Of a stretch of DNA of 64,000 nt, positions 56,101 through 64,000 are shown one piece after another (within the stretch, counting starts at the first letter, position 1; every line of letters starts with the position of its first letter). This DNA comes from Paenibacillus sp. 1_12 (GTDB taxonomy: Bacteria > Bacillota > Bacilli > Paenibacillales > NBRC-103111), in the NCBI RefSeq assembly GCF_900114475.1, contig NZ_FOTE01000012.1:1-64000 (forward strand). The letters run 5' to 3'. The translations under genes and the position numbers were made by a program. The notes beneath the pieces are model-generated. The model saw nothing but the letters and a program-made list of their open reading frames with translations, searched no databases and was not told the origin of the DNA.

Positions 56101-56220
56101 CCTGCCTTTAACGGCTTGAGGATTGTTATCGAAACTTTCCATATTGCGGATAATCCCATACAGTGGCAGCAATGTAATGAAAATAATGCCTAAAATTAAA
56201 AAAAATCCATATTTCTTCAT
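53116..56220 (-). CDS. Hybrid sensor kinase with 7TMR-DISM sensor, receiver and second LytS-type kinase module
   Basis: A 1034-residue membrane kinase. The extracellular N-terminus (about 30-195) is a beta-jelly-roll of the 7TMR-DISM type, followed by about seven membrane helices (210-425). HisKA has STSHELRTPLHG (His near 449), with ATPase boxes NLLGNAVKFT, DTGKGI and GTGLGLHI. A receiver (about 702-817) has LVITDWMMPGLSG. The last 200 residues form a second kinase of the LytS/YesM group (QIKPHFLYNALN, then NAVRHGI, DNGVGIPPE, GGVGLKNI). The paired regulator gene converges on it. Two kinase modules in one chain are unusual. GAGGG lies before the ATG. Confidence 0.93.
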   Translation of the reverse strand: MKKYGFFLILGIIFITLLPLYGIIRNMESFDNNPQAVKGRLDLNTWSFAADGPVQLTGEWEFYRNQLLTPADFTESTNADKPKPVQTGIVSVPGKWNDYMNEEKYQSNADGAGTYRLRLVLNNKESDIYGIRTVNIRMANRLFVNGQLIGASGIPGLTPETSTSNNVPYIRLFSVNGNVVEIVVQISNFSYASGGMIYPLLFGDQTSILKNREHHIFGYLLTTAGFLILSLYFLLLFRLRKRESSLLYLGAFCFWCLIYVLTHGEKLILAELPFIPYELVMKIQLMSSTFIYYCLILYTVCLFPRFHHRALMPWMKVIVCLMTLVAIFLPSRLFSEWEIIYYVFGFISVGYVIYLMLKGLKLREDNSLAILAGLQSILMMLAINLLYIFGSLEDYIFFPYEILVFIFAQALLLAKRFSNLFNKVEQLSRRLLTLDEMKDEFMASTSHELRTPLHGIVNMADSLLAGVAGPLNAVQVKHLSMIVATGQRLKFLINDILDFNKLKNGQLQLQRQKVNLPSVVQSVLEVVDHVRDGKNIRFVQQWPDNLPMLDTDEDRLRQILYNLLGNAVKFTQEGEIRIYAEAVGSEVKISVADTGKGIAKDRLNEIFNPYVELAAGDSQAYTGTGLGLHITKKLIELGGGKVAVESEPGLGSLFYFTLPAASGKPDRVQRMPQQVVSAEVSAAAERVVQGVSPSEFTNGTVLIVDDDPVNLQVLINLLTLDHYRVLAANHGAEAMELMSRNPQIDLVITDWMMPGLSGLELCKVIRERYLLSELPVLILTARSRPEEIVAGFRAGVNDFLTKPVDAGELRARVRTLLELRQSVQTLISTEMAFLQAQIKPHFLYNALNTIMAICRLDPNKTMQLLLELSRYLRSSFDFQNRDQLVPLDKELELVQAYLLLEKARFEERLEVEYDIVEQGYIMIPPLCIQPIVENAVRHGIMQRAAGGKVQITVQSQETGIKVIVTDNGVGIPPEQLAAILMDNSSGGVGLKNIHKRLLMLYGKGLQVESKWKQGTTVSFEVPLFQNNDVSDTDQ

Positions 56221-56345
56221 CCAGCCGCCCTCGCTTTATACACGTGTGTGTTTAAATCATATCATGGATATTTACAGGACGATATGCTTATTCAAGGAAA
56301 GGAATCAGAAGAAAGTAACGGACAAGCTTTTTTCTGAACAACCCA

Positions 56346-56395
56346 AATAGGGCTGTGAAGGGCTGCCTTCCGGCAACCTGTCACAAGCCCGCACA
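56346..56395. terminator. Imperfect hairpin between the rhodanese and kinase genes
   Basis: GGGCT and TGA pair with TCA and AGCCC, with an inner TGCC/GGCA stem around TTCC. On the minus strand TATTTGGGTTG follows, a weak U-tract. It may end the sulfurtransferase transcript. Confidence 0.45.
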
Positions 56396-56420
56396 TTCAT
56401 GACCATGTGGTCTTTCTCCC

Positions 56421-57257
56421 TTACTCTTCACCTGTAGCAATCGGATTATCGGCATACGAGATCCAGTCACTCCAGGAGCCTGAATACAGCAGCACATTAG
56501 AGAAGCCTGCTTCTTTAAGTGCTAGTACGTTAGGGCAGGCTGTCACACCCGAACCGCAGTACACGATAATTTCATCAGCGGACGCAAGATCGGCGAATCG
56601 TTCTTTTTGAGCGATAGCATCCTTCCAGCCGCCTTGATCATTCAGACCATGCTTCCAAAAGTAAGACTTCGCCCCAGGGATATGTCCGGCTGCCGGATCG
56701 ATTGCTTCCTCAAGACCAAGGTATCTCGGATACTCTCGCGAATCGACAAGCACCGTACCCGGACGGCCTATGCGATTCTTGACATCCTCCATTTGCAGCA
56801 GGAAGCCCTCTTGCAGTTGCCCTTCAAAGATGGCTGCATGCATCGCCGGAGGCTCATCCGTAACTGGGTAACCCGCTTGCTTCCATGAGGCAAAACTGCC
56901 TTCCAGTACATATACCTTGGTATGGCCTAAGGCCTGCAGCATCCACCACAAACGCGAAGCCATCGCACCACTTTGATCATCATAAGCAATAACCGTCGAT
57001 TGCGCGTCGATACCAACCTCTCCGAGCCGATGCATAAAATCTTCCCAGTTAGGCAGCGGGTGTCTGCCACCATGCTCGCCTTTGGGAGCGGATAAGTCCT
57101 GTTCTAGATCCATATAAACGGCTCCTGGAATATGCTCGATGCCATAGGCAATGCGTCCCGCTTCGGGTTGACCCAGAGTAAACCGACAATCCACGATAAC
57201 GATCTGTTCGTCCGTTCCATGCTCAAACAACCAATCCTGAGCAACGATATGCTGCAT
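56421..57257 (-). CDS. Two-domain sulfurtransferase (rhodanese / mercaptopyruvate type)
   Basis: A 278-residue protein with two rhodanese domains. The second has the active cysteine in VYCGSGVTACPNVLALKEAG (Cys near 234). CGSGVTA is the motif of 3-mercaptopyruvate sulfurtransferases (SseA), while thiosulfate enzymes have CRKGVTA; donor preference is therefore probably mercaptopyruvate. The first domain (AQDWLFEHGTDEQIVIVDCRF, DQSGAMASRLWWML) is inactive. AAAGGAAG lies 9 nt before the ATG. It faces the GNAT gene. Confidence 0.92.
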   Translation of the reverse strand: MQHIVAQDWLFEHGTDEQIVIVDCRFTLGQPEAGRIAYGIEHIPGAVYMDLEQDLSAPKGEHGGRHPLPNWEDFMHRLGEVGIDAQSTVIAYDDQSGAMASRLWWMLQALGHTKVYVLEGSFASWKQAGYPVTDEPPAMHAAIFEGQLQEGFLLQMEDVKNRIGRPGTVLVDSREYPRYLGLEEAIDPAAGHIPGAKSYFWKHGLNDQGGWKDAIAQKERFADLASADEIIVYCGSGVTACPNVLALKEAGFSNVLLYSGSWSDWISYADNPIATGEE

Positions 57258-57431
57258 CCTCTGACACTTCCTTTATTTATCTTTTGTCTTTATATTACCA
57301 TTATATAGTTAAATTGGGGACCAGCAACTGAATACCTCAAGTCGACAGTCCGACGGAATACAGTTAAAATGGAATGACCCTAATTATGAAAAGTAAGATG
57401 TGCCTCATGCACATCGAAGGAGGCCTTCTTT

Positions 57432-57929
57432 ATGCTCGCACAAGCTGCATCCATGTTTGAAATCATACCCTTAACCGAAGCCCACTGCCGTGATATCTGC
57501 ACCTGGTCTTATCCCATGCCTTACCATACGTACGACTGGCAACCCTGGGAAACGATGCTTGCTCTGCAAGAGGAGTTTGCGGATGAGCAGCTGCGCGAGG
57601 AACAGTACCGTGCCGTCGTGGATAAAAACGGTATGATGTGGGGTTTTGTCCAATTTTTCCCAATGGTAGGCGTAACCCGAATCGGATTGGGCATGCGCCC
57701 CGAGTTGTGCGGACAAGGCCATGGCGTTGCTTTTGTTCAAGCCATTACCGCCGAAGCCAGACGAAGAACTCCTGCCCATGAGATTGATCTGGAAGTGCTC
57801 GCTTGGAATGTTCGCGCCTACCGGGTCTATCAGCAAGCCGGGTATGTACAGACCGATACGTATACGAAGATGACACCCACAGGCAAGGAATTGTTTTACT
57901 GTATGGTATGGAAGCCCAAAAAGACTTAA
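57432..57929 (+). CDS. GNAT-family N-acetyltransferase
   Basis: A 165-residue acyl-CoA acetyltransferase. The acetyl-CoA loop is LGMRPELCGQGHGVAFVQAI (motif A) and motif B is EIDLEVLAWNVRAYRVYQQAGYVQTDTY. The N-terminal IIPLTEAHCRDICTW is like RimJ-type proteins. The acceptor is unknown. AAGGAGG lies 8 nt before the ATG. It converges on the pterin dehydratase gene. Confidence 0.9.
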   Translation: MLAQAASMFEIIPLTEAHCRDICTWSYPMPYHTYDWQPWETMLALQEEFADEQLREEQYRAVVDKNGMMWGFVQFFPMVGVTRIGLGMRPELCGQGHGVAFVQAITAEARRRTPAHEIDLEVLAWNVRAYRVYQQAGYVQTDTYTKMTPTGKELFYCMVWKPKKT

Positions 57930-57978
57930 GCGCATAGATGCGTGATGTTTATCTCAGCTTCTCGATCTGTCGTTTGGC

Positions 57979-58275
57979 CTACAGTTCAGTGACATAAGCA
58001 GCATCGAACCGGGCCGCCGCCGTGAAATCGAGATCCGTTAATCCGCCTGCATTCCATGAGGTTAATCGTAAAGTGACCAACTTATAATCAATAGCGATCA
58101 TCGGGTGGTGATTCAATTCTTTCTCAGCGATATGCGCCACTTTATCAACAAAAGCGATACCTTCGAGAAATTGGGAGAACCGATACCTTTTGGCGATCCA
58201 CTTGCCATCCTCACGACTCCAGCCCTCAACCAGGTCCAATTTCTCTGCTACAGCTTCCTCCGATAGCTTGCTCAC
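57979..58275 (-). CDS. phhB: Pterin-4a-carbinolamine dehydratase
   Basis: A 98-residue PCD/DCoH protein that dehydrates 4a-hydroxy-tetrahydropterin. The conserved block is AEKELNHHPMIAIDYKLVTLRLTSWNAGGLTDLD, with the catalytic His pair. Length is normal. The chosen start is GTG at 58275 with GAGGGGA 9 nt upstream; a GTG at 58293 overlaps the preceding gene's stop. No phenylalanine hydroxylase is adjacent, so it may serve molybdopterin or another pterin. It probably shares a transcript with the small unknown gene. Confidence 0.92.
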   Translation of the reverse strand: MSKLSEEAVAEKLDLVEGWSREDGKWIAKRYRFSQFLEGIAFVDKVAHIAEKELNHHPMIAIDYKLVTLRLTSWNAGGLTDLDFTAAARFDAAYVTEL

Positions 58276-58289
58276 TCGCCTCCATCCCC

Positions 58290-58583
58290 TCACACCAAGT
58301 AAATGACATTAATGAGCGTTTCTTCGTGATAGATAACGATTACATGCTTCTCCTTATCGTGGCTCAGCGTGCATCTGCCTACAAGGATTTTTGGATCAGT
58401 GCCCAAGCCATAAAACAAATCGTCAGCTAAGGTCTGAATGCATTCCCGCTGCTCTTCAGGCTCAAGCTCTTCCCATTCCCCCGCCGTCATCTCCAAAAAG
58501 CTATAGCACTCGTCGATGCTGAGCAGTGCCTCTGTAAAATCACTAATGATATCCGGGTATTCACGGCCAAATTTAATGCCCAC
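58290..58583 (-). CDS. Small conserved-looking protein of unknown function
   Basis: An acidic cytoplasmic protein of 97 residues, with an alpha-helical N-terminal half (EALLSIDECYSFLEMTAGEWEELEPEEQREC) and a beta-rich C-terminus (KHVIVIYHEETLINVIYLV). I do not recognise the family. GTG at 58583 has AAGGAG 8 nt upstream; a GTG three codons up is too close to it. It overlaps the phhB region by a few bases and is likely translated with it. Confidence 0.65.
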   Translation of the reverse strand: MGIKFGREYPDIISDFTEALLSIDECYSFLEMTAGEWEELEPEEQRECIQTLADDLFYGLGTDPKILVGRCTLSHDKEKHVIVIYHEETLINVIYLV

Positions 58584-58740
58584 CTCTACCACTCCTTCGG
58601 TTTAACAACCACATGGAAATACTTACTAAACATTTTAACCCGAAAAAAGCTCTTCATGCAAATATCCAAATTAAGCATTTCGTTTCAAAATCTGTTACAC
58701 TGTAAGGATAGACAAAAAGTTCGGAGGCGGAACGTCCCTC

Positions 58741-60366
58741 ATGTTGAAGCTGCAAATTCCAAAAAACCGACTGAATTATTTAATAGAACGGATGCAGCAG
58801 GACTTCGAGCTGTCGGCTCTGGAGCGCGGTTGGCAGTACGTACACAAAGGACGGGTGAAAGACATTGAGCTGCGTCACGGTATGGAGATTCACGCTCAAG
58901 CCCATGGTGCCGAGTTATATGAAGTCATTCTGGATCTTGAGCAATTTGCCAAAAGCTCCTGCACCTGTCCCAAAGGCAAGTACTGCCAGCATAAGGCAGC
59001 GGTTATTTTTGCCCTTTATGCGCCATATGCCAGACCTGAGATCCTGCTTCAGCAGTTAAAACAGGCGATTCTGGTTAAGAGCCGCCAACAGCAGACTCGG
59101 GCAGCCACAGGTACTACGAAGGCTGAGAAAAAAGCGGAGCGGCTCGAGACCCCGCAAGCAGACCAACTGCCTGTTCAGTGGCAGCGTTTCTTTGACCAGC
59201 AATTTTACGGATACTCGTTATCACAGCAAAATTCAATCGAATTGTTTTATCACGCTGCCCAGGACTCGCTGCGACCTATTGCAGGCAAATGGGAGACTTC
59301 GATAAGACAATTATTCGAGCTCCATGTACTATTATTTGTAATGCGTAAGGCTGAACAATTTATAGCCGATTCCAAATCGTCTTATCTTACCTCGTATATC
59401 GAATCCGGAAGCAAGGTTATCGCCAAGCTTTGTCAGGAGCAATTAGACTTGCTGCTGCCCCGAATGGACTTCAAGCAGCTGGCGAATGTTTATCCGGAGG
59501 CACTGGACGAAACTCTCACTCTGCTGGGAGAGCTTGCGCTAAACGGCAGTGCTTCGCCGATGCATTGGCTGGTCGTATACCGCAGCCTCTGGTGGAAGCT
59601 TGAGGGCCAGCCAAAACGACTGGCCAAGGAACGCAAAAGACTCGAGCAGCTAGCTGCCAAAGCAGCGGCAGCCAGCCCGACTGAAAAGACTTCACCCAGC
59701 CAGCGCGATGCCATTCTGATGGCCTTGGCACATTTCCAGGTCATGGAGCAGCGCGATGAAGAAGCTAGAGATCTGCTGACACCGCTGGCCAAGAAGGAAG
59801 CACGTGATTTCTTTCTGTATTTACACCGGTTTTATGAGGAGATGCAATGGGAGCGTATGCTTTCTTGGCTCCGCTGGCTGCTGCCTACGATACAGCGGGC
59901 ACAACAGGAGGAATTGCGTATATTTTGCACGTATTGGATGGAAGCCGTCAGTCACCAGCCCGATGACAATGAATGGGTTGAGGTTATGGTTGCGCTGCTG
60001 CCGCGGACCTATTATTTTTACACTTCCTATTTAATGAAATCAGAGCGCTTCAGATCGTGGGTCGATTTGCAAATTTCCAATCGAGTCTCCCCTATCGACC
60101 TCTATTCAGCCGACTTGAAGCTGGTGGAAGCCAAGGACCCCAGTCTGCTGCTTCCCTTGTACCATCAGGCGGTAGAACGCTGCATTGCTGAGAAAAACCG
60201 GAATGCTTACAAGCTTGCGATGAAATTTTTGAAAAAGCTTCAATTGTACTACACAAAGCTTGGAAAGCCCAAGATCTGGGATGAGTATATATATTTGCTC
60301 TCTACGCGATATTCCCGTCTGCGCGCACTGCAAGAAGAGCTTCGGAAAGGGAAGTGGATTCCATGA
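58741..60366 (+). CDS. ywqB: SWIM zinc-finger protein, YwqB-like
   Basis: A 541-residue protein with an N-terminal SWIM finger (SCTCPKGKYCQHKAAVIF; C-x-C-x6-C-x-H, about residues 78-95). The rest is helical with repeated FLYLHRFYEEM and LYHQAVERC patterns, TPR-like in look. SWIM domains bind DNA or proteins and are often next to SNF2 helicases. The stop overlaps the helicase start by ATGA, so the pair is translationally coupled, as for B. subtilis ywqB-ywqA. GGAGGCGG precedes the ATG by about 12 nt. Confidence 0.88.
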   Translation: MLKLQIPKNRLNYLIERMQQDFELSALERGWQYVHKGRVKDIELRHGMEIHAQAHGAELYEVILDLEQFAKSSCTCPKGKYCQHKAAVIFALYAPYARPEILLQQLKQAILVKSRQQQTRAATGTTKAEKKAERLETPQADQLPVQWQRFFDQQFYGYSLSQQNSIELFYHAAQDSLRPIAGKWETSIRQLFELHVLLFVMRKAEQFIADSKSSYLTSYIESGSKVIAKLCQEQLDLLLPRMDFKQLANVYPEALDETLTLLGELALNGSASPMHWLVVYRSLWWKLEGQPKRLAKERKRLEQLAAKAAAASPTEKTSPSQRDAILMALAHFQVMEQRDEEARDLLTPLAKKEARDFFLYLHRFYEEMQWERMLSWLRWLLPTIQRAQQEELRIFCTYWMEAVSHQPDDNEWVEVMVALLPRTYYFYTSYLMKSERFRSWVDLQISNRVSPIDLYSADLKLVEAKDPSLLLPLYHQAVERCIAEKNRNAYKLAMKFLKKLQLYYTKLGKPKIWDEYIYLLSTRYSRLRALQEELRKGKWIP

Positions 60367-63300
60367 TTGAACCTTCTGCCATCACCATTCATATCCGCCC
60401 CATGACGCCCGCCGGTTTTTTCTTGTATGGCGCGCGTCCCAATGGCGGTATTTGTGACGCTTACGATTTGAAGCATCTGCTTTTTGCATGGCATCAGCCA
60501 TCCTTTTACGGAACGTTTATCGAGGTCATTGAGTTTATGAATATGGAAGGATTGCAGCTGCCTGCGCTAACAGCCCTCGACTATTTATGCAGCCCGAGCG
60601 CCGTCTCCCATACGAAGCTGGATTGGAGCCGAGATCTGCGTGAGCTGATGCAACTGGCGCCCCATGTGAAGGAGGCGCTGGTTCAGGGCCGCTGCATGCC
60701 CGATTTCACCAAATGGAAGGCAGGGGAGCTAAGCTGGAAGCTGGCCCTTCCCGACCCGATTGCCGCTGCCGCTTTAACACCGCTGGCTTCAGCGTGGATA
60801 GATCAGCTTATCCCCGAATGGGGGATGGAGGACGGCGCATTGGGCCAAAGCATACAGCAGCTGGAGCAAAATTATCCATTGATGCTGCGCGGCAAGCTGC
60901 CCTCCGACCTGTGGATGGATGAGGAAGACTGGCTCTTTTCAATTGGCTGGCAGACGGACGGCACACCTTTTCGTACTTGTTTGCAGTTAAGCGAACCGAT
61001 TTCTGGTCAGAGCAGTTGGCCTGTTCATGTGATTCTACAGGACCGCTCCAACAAAGATTTGCTTCATGAAGTGGATGCCACAGCTTTAGCCCATATGGAT
61101 GACAGCCATTCAAGCAATCGGGATAACACCGAGAAAACTGCTGGAAGCAGGCTCAGTACCGACAGCTTGGCGACAAGCGCAGCAACAGGCTTAAAAACAA
61201 GCTTAGAAACTGATACTCCCAACAGTTCCACATCTGACAATACCGCAGCCGATCGCATCGTTGACTCGGTTCAACCCGCGCTCCCAGCGGCGCTTGAACT
61301 TCTACCCGAAACGTGGCAGCCTCATTTGGCAAGAGCCGCAAGAGACCTCGCCAAGTGGCAGCGTATCGTACCCGTTCTTCAGCAGCAAGATGAATCCGCC
61401 AGCGCCATACGCACAGAGCTTTCATCCGATGAAGCATGGGAGCTTATGACTAAGGGTAGTCTACGGCTGATGGAGGCCGGTTATTCTGTATTTCTGCCTG
61501 CTTGGTGGGAACGTATTCGCCGCTTTCGGCCGCGCCTTAAAGCCAAAATTAAATCTTCCGTCGGCACGGCACCGCAAGCGATGTTCGGGCTGCAGCAGTT
61601 GATGCAGTTCGATTGGAAAATTGCACTGGGCGATATTGAACTGACCGAAGAGGAATTCCGCGAGCTGCTGGCAGAGAAACGCAAGCTAGTGCAAATTCGC
61701 GGCCAATGGGTCCAGTTGGACCCTGCGCATCTCGCTCAGCTCGAGCAGGTGATGAAGCAGGTCCAGAAGAAGCAAGGCCTTACCTTGCGTGATGTGTTGG
61801 AGCTGCATTTGCTTGGTTCATCAGCAGGAGAAGAAGATATGGGGCTGCAGCGATCCCTGCAAATGGAAGTGGAACTGAACGAGCAGTTGGAGGAAATGGC
61901 TGAACTGCTTAACCATACGAAGCGACCTCCGCTGATTGAGCCCTCCGCCTCCTTTCAAGGGACCCTTCGTCCTTACCAGCTCGAAGGCATGTCCTGGCTG
62001 CTTTTCCTGCGTCAAATCGGGTTGGGCGGCTGTCTGGCCGATGATATGGGACTTGGAAAGACGATTCAGATGATAACCTATTTACTTAACATCGAAGAAC
62101 TCGAGCCAAGCTCCGGATCATCTACAATGGTAAACCCGGACGGTACAACCATCCAGCGTATGCCCTCTTTGCTCATCTGTCCAACATCTGTGCTGGGCAA
62201 TTGGCAAAAGGAGCTGCAGCGTTTCGCTCCCAAGCTGAAAATTCATCTTCATTACGGTCCGAATCGGGCTAAGGGATTGGCATTTAAAGAAGCCTGTGAA
62301 GGCCATCATCTCGTGCTGACCACTTACACCTTATCTCATTTGGATGAGTCTGAGCTGACACAGTTCGAGTGGAATTCGATCTGCCTGGACGAAGCGCAAA
62401 ATATTAAAAATGCTTATACCAAGCAAGCGACTTCCATCCGTTCTTTAAAAGGCCGTCATCGGATTGCCATGACCGGGACTCCAATAGAGAATCGCTTAAC
62501 CGAGCTTTGGTCGATATTTGATTTCCTGAATCCTGGTTATCTCGGTTCACTTCGCGACTTCACTCAGCGCTATGTCAATACGATCGAAAAAACGAATGAA
62601 CCCGAGCTGGTGGCCAAGGTACAGCGGCTGATTCGCCCTTTCCTATTGCGCAGAGTCAAGAAAGATCCAGCTATTCAACTCGATTTGCCGGATAAGAACG
62701 AATACAAAACCTTCGTGGCACTTACGGCCGAGCAAGGCTTACTATACGAGAATTATATTAAGGATATGTTTGAGAGGCTGGACCGCTTAACAGCGATGGA
62801 ACGAAGAGGATTAATTTTGGCGGCTTTAACGAAGCTGAAGCAAATCTGCAACCATCCCTCACTCATGCTTAAGGAAGCAGCAAGCTCGCCCTGGCAGCAG
62901 CGTTCCAATAAGGTCGAGCGTCTGTTGGAAATGGTGCAGGAGCTGCGTCAAGAGGGAGATAAATGTCTCATCTTCACACAGTTCGTCGAAACGGGACACC
63001 TGCTGCAGCGTATTCTGGAGCAGGAGCTTGGGGAGCCTGCGATTTTCCTTCATGGCGGCACGCCCAAAGCGGGTAGAGACCGGATGATTGCCGAATTTCA
63101 AGGCGATGTACTTCCAACCAGTGGTCAGCCGAGTATTTTCCTCCTATCCCTCAAAGCAGGAGGTACCGGTCTGAATTTGACCGCCGCGAATCACGTATTT
63201 CATTTTGATCGTTGGTGGAATCCTGCGGTAGAGAACCAAGCGACAGATCGGGCTTTCCGTATTGGCCAAACCCGCCATGTACAGGTGCATAAATTCGTCA

Positions 63301-63458
63301 CGCTCGGAACTCTGGAAGAACGTATAGATGAAATGATTGAGAAAAAACAGGAGCTTAGCCAACAGATCGTAGGCAGCGGCGAGCAATGGATTACGGAAAT
63401 GTCGACTACCGATCTGAAGGAGCTATTCTCTCTGCGCAGCGAATGGATCGAAGGTTAA
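60363..63458 (+). CDS. ywqA: SNF2-family helicase, YwqA-like
   Basis: A 1031-residue DNA-dependent ATPase. The N-terminal half (about 1-480) has a SNF2_assoc-type region and an acidic, Ser/Thr-rich insert (about 245-300). The ATPase core shows motif I LADDMGLGKTIQM (Lys near 566), DEAQNIKN, TGTPIENRL and the C-terminal lobe ATDRAFRIGQTRHVQVHKFVT. It probably moves along DNA to remodel protein complexes. The ATG at 60363 overlaps the ywqB stop; an in-frame GTG at 60354 is less likely. No nuclease domain or defence-type gene is next to it. Confidence 0.93.
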   Translation: MIEPSAITIHIRPMTPAGFFLYGARPNGGICDAYDLKHLLFAWHQPSFYGTFIEVIEFMNMEGLQLPALTALDYLCSPSAVSHTKLDWSRDLRELMQLAPHVKEALVQGRCMPDFTKWKAGELSWKLALPDPIAAAALTPLASAWIDQLIPEWGMEDGALGQSIQQLEQNYPLMLRGKLPSDLWMDEEDWLFSIGWQTDGTPFRTCLQLSEPISGQSSWPVHVILQDRSNKDLLHEVDATALAHMDDSHSSNRDNTEKTAGSRLSTDSLATSAATGLKTSLETDTPNSSTSDNTAADRIVDSVQPALPAALELLPETWQPHLARAARDLAKWQRIVPVLQQQDESASAIRTELSSDEAWELMTKGSLRLMEAGYSVFLPAWWERIRRFRPRLKAKIKSSVGTAPQAMFGLQQLMQFDWKIALGDIELTEEEFRELLAEKRKLVQIRGQWVQLDPAHLAQLEQVMKQVQKKQGLTLRDVLELHLLGSSAGEEDMGLQRSLQMEVELNEQLEEMAELLNHTKRPPLIEPSASFQGTLRPYQLEGMSWLLFLRQIGLGGCLADDMGLGKTIQMITYLLNIEELEPSSGSSTMVNPDGTTIQRMPSLLICPTSVLGNWQKELQRFAPKLKIHLHYGPNRAKGLAFKEACEGHHLVLTTYTLSHLDESELTQFEWNSICLDEAQNIKNAYTKQATSIRSLKGRHRIAMTGTPIENRLTELWSIFDFLNPGYLGSLRDFTQRYVNTIEKTNEPELVAKVQRLIRPFLLRRVKKDPAIQLDLPDKNEYKTFVALTAEQGLLYENYIKDMFERLDRLTAMERRGLILAALTKLKQICNHPSLMLKEAASSPWQQRSNKVERLLEMVQELRQEGDKCLIFTQFVETGHLLQRILEQELGEPAIFLHGGTPKAGRDRMIAEFQGDVLPTSGQPSIFLLSLKAGGTGLNLTAANHVFHFDRWWNPAVENQATDRAFRIGQTRHVQVHKFVTLGTLEERIDEMIEKKQELSQQIVGSGEQWITEMSTTDLKELFSLRSEWIEG

Positions 63459-63470
63459 GTACTTCTGCCT

Positions 63471-64000
63471 TTACACGTTGAGATCCAAAAACATATAATG
63501 AGCATCCCCGACAGGACAAGAAAAGGTTTGCATCAGTCTTGCTGTATCGAGATCAGTATACACCTGAGACAGCATGCCTTGACGCTGGCTGTTCATCCGC
63601 ATCATATTGGGAATAAAGTACGGGCGCCAAATCCAGTTCGAACCCTGGAATTGCGCGTCCCGCTGCCACCCATCATCCGCATGTCTAGTATAATTGGACG
63701 ACACCTGCGATCCGTCTTCACGGCAAATATAGATTCGCACCACATTCTCATTTACATTCGTAAGCAGGCTGCCGATCATCGCATCCGCATCATTTGCTGA
63801 CGAAATCCTCACATCAGAATTCACCAGATCATTCAGACTTTCCTGTACGGCAAACAGCTCACGATATCGTGTGATTTCGTGCTCGGTATAGATCCGTATT
63901 TCTTCCTTTAACAGCATCTCGTAAGCGTCAGTGGACTGAAAATAAGCACGTGCTTCAGAAAACAAAAAGCCTTGTACGTATCTGGCGCCAGCCTTTAAAG
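63471..64000 (-). CDS. EAL / YkuI_C-type cyclic-di-GMP protein, 3' part
   Basis: The open frame runs off the window edge. Its first residues, LKAGARYVQGFLFSEARAYFQ, are the end of an EAL phosphodiesterase domain (xQGF), and the following ~150 residues (ITRYRELFAVQESLNDLV, ENVVRIYICREDGSQVSSNY, IPNMMRMNSQRQGMLSQVYTDLDTARLMQTFS) match the PAS-like YkuI_C sensor domain. B. subtilis YkuI has this layout but is a poorly active phosphodiesterase. An in-frame TTG at 63965 is an internal Leu, not a start. Confidence 0.8.
   Translation of the reverse strand, partial: LKAGARYVQGFLFSEARAYFQSTDAYEMLLKEEIRIYTEHEITRYRELFAVQESLNDLVNSDVRISSANDADAMIGSLLTNVNENVVRIYICREDGSQVSSNYTRHADDGWQRDAQFQGSNWIWRPYFIPNMMRMNSQRQGMLSQVYTDLDTARLMQTFSCPVGDAHYMFLDLNV

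Noticed and set aside
58741-63458. SWIM-SNF2 pair as part of a phage-defence island.
   Set aside because: The neighbours are housekeeping genes, no nuclease, methylase or integrase is near, and the pair has the ywqB-ywqA layout common in Firmicutes.
63471-63965. A stand-alone 164-residue protein at the right edge.
   Set aside because: The frame stays open to the window edge and the upstream residues are the end of an EAL domain, so it is the 3' part of a larger gene.

Overview
The window looks like a chromosomal segment of a low-to-mid GC, spore-forming Firmicute, most likely Paenibacillaceae. The signs are the scr-dnaX-ybaB-recR-yaaL-bofA-rrn block, sporulation genes (bofA, spo0F), rpoE (delta subunit), a long Bacillus-type SRP RNA with an Alu domain, a c-di-AMP riboswitch, and a giant S-layer-homology protein next to a SARP-type response regulator and a hybrid kinase. 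Species cannot be set from sequence reading alone.

Layout. 0-0.5 kb: 5' end of a 16S rRNA gene with leader and promoter, reading leftward. 0.5-5.9 kb (minus): bofA, yaaL, recR, ybaB, dnaX, an extra PAS histidine kinase, and the SRP RNA with its own promoter and terminator. 5.9-15.3 kb (minus): a YhcN-type lipoprotein, rpmE, a radical-SAM gene, rho (with an odd Ser-rich tail), murA/murZ, fba, spo0F, pyrG, rpoE. This is the pyrG-rpmE neighbourhood of Bacillus, here joined directly to the dnaX block. 15.3-18.1 kb: a hairpin-rich intergenic stretch, an intracellular subtilase, ywiB, and about 0.8 kb of noncoding repeats. Part of these repeats recurs in the pyrG leader.

18.1-24.2 kb: an AraC regulator, a Tat-exported phosphoesterase, speB-speE (polyamines) and a class A penicillin-binding protein. 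24-36 kb: accessory metabolism and stress genes (two hydrolases, a nucleotidyltransferase-fold protein, MFS exporter, aldo/keto reductase, sugar-phosphate-isomerase-like protein, Ohr) and odhA-odhB of the TCA cycle. 35.7-40.1 kb: a SanA-like protein, ywhD, a secreted M1 peptidase and a polytopic membrane protein. 40.1-43.2 kb: c-di-AMP riboswitch with an NlpC/P60 endopeptidase, then a photolyase.

43.2-56.2 kb is the most distinctive part: a 2810-residue secreted protein with an L-type lectin-like head, many beta-sandwich repeats and three SLH domains. Divergent from it is a response regulator, which converges on a 1034-residue hybrid kinase. Two perfect Spo0A-box octamers lie in the shared promoter region. 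56.2-64 kb: a rhodanese, a GNAT acetyltransferase, pterin dehydratase, a small unknown, a SWIM/SNF2 helicase pair (ywqB-ywqA-like), and the 3' part of an EAL-YkuI_C gene cut by the window edge. No tRNA, CRISPR array, prophage or intact insertion sequence was seen. The strongest leads for something new are the repeat island shared with the pyrG leader, the structured segment upstream of rpoE, the Rho tail, and the giant SLH/lectin protein with its two-component neighbours.
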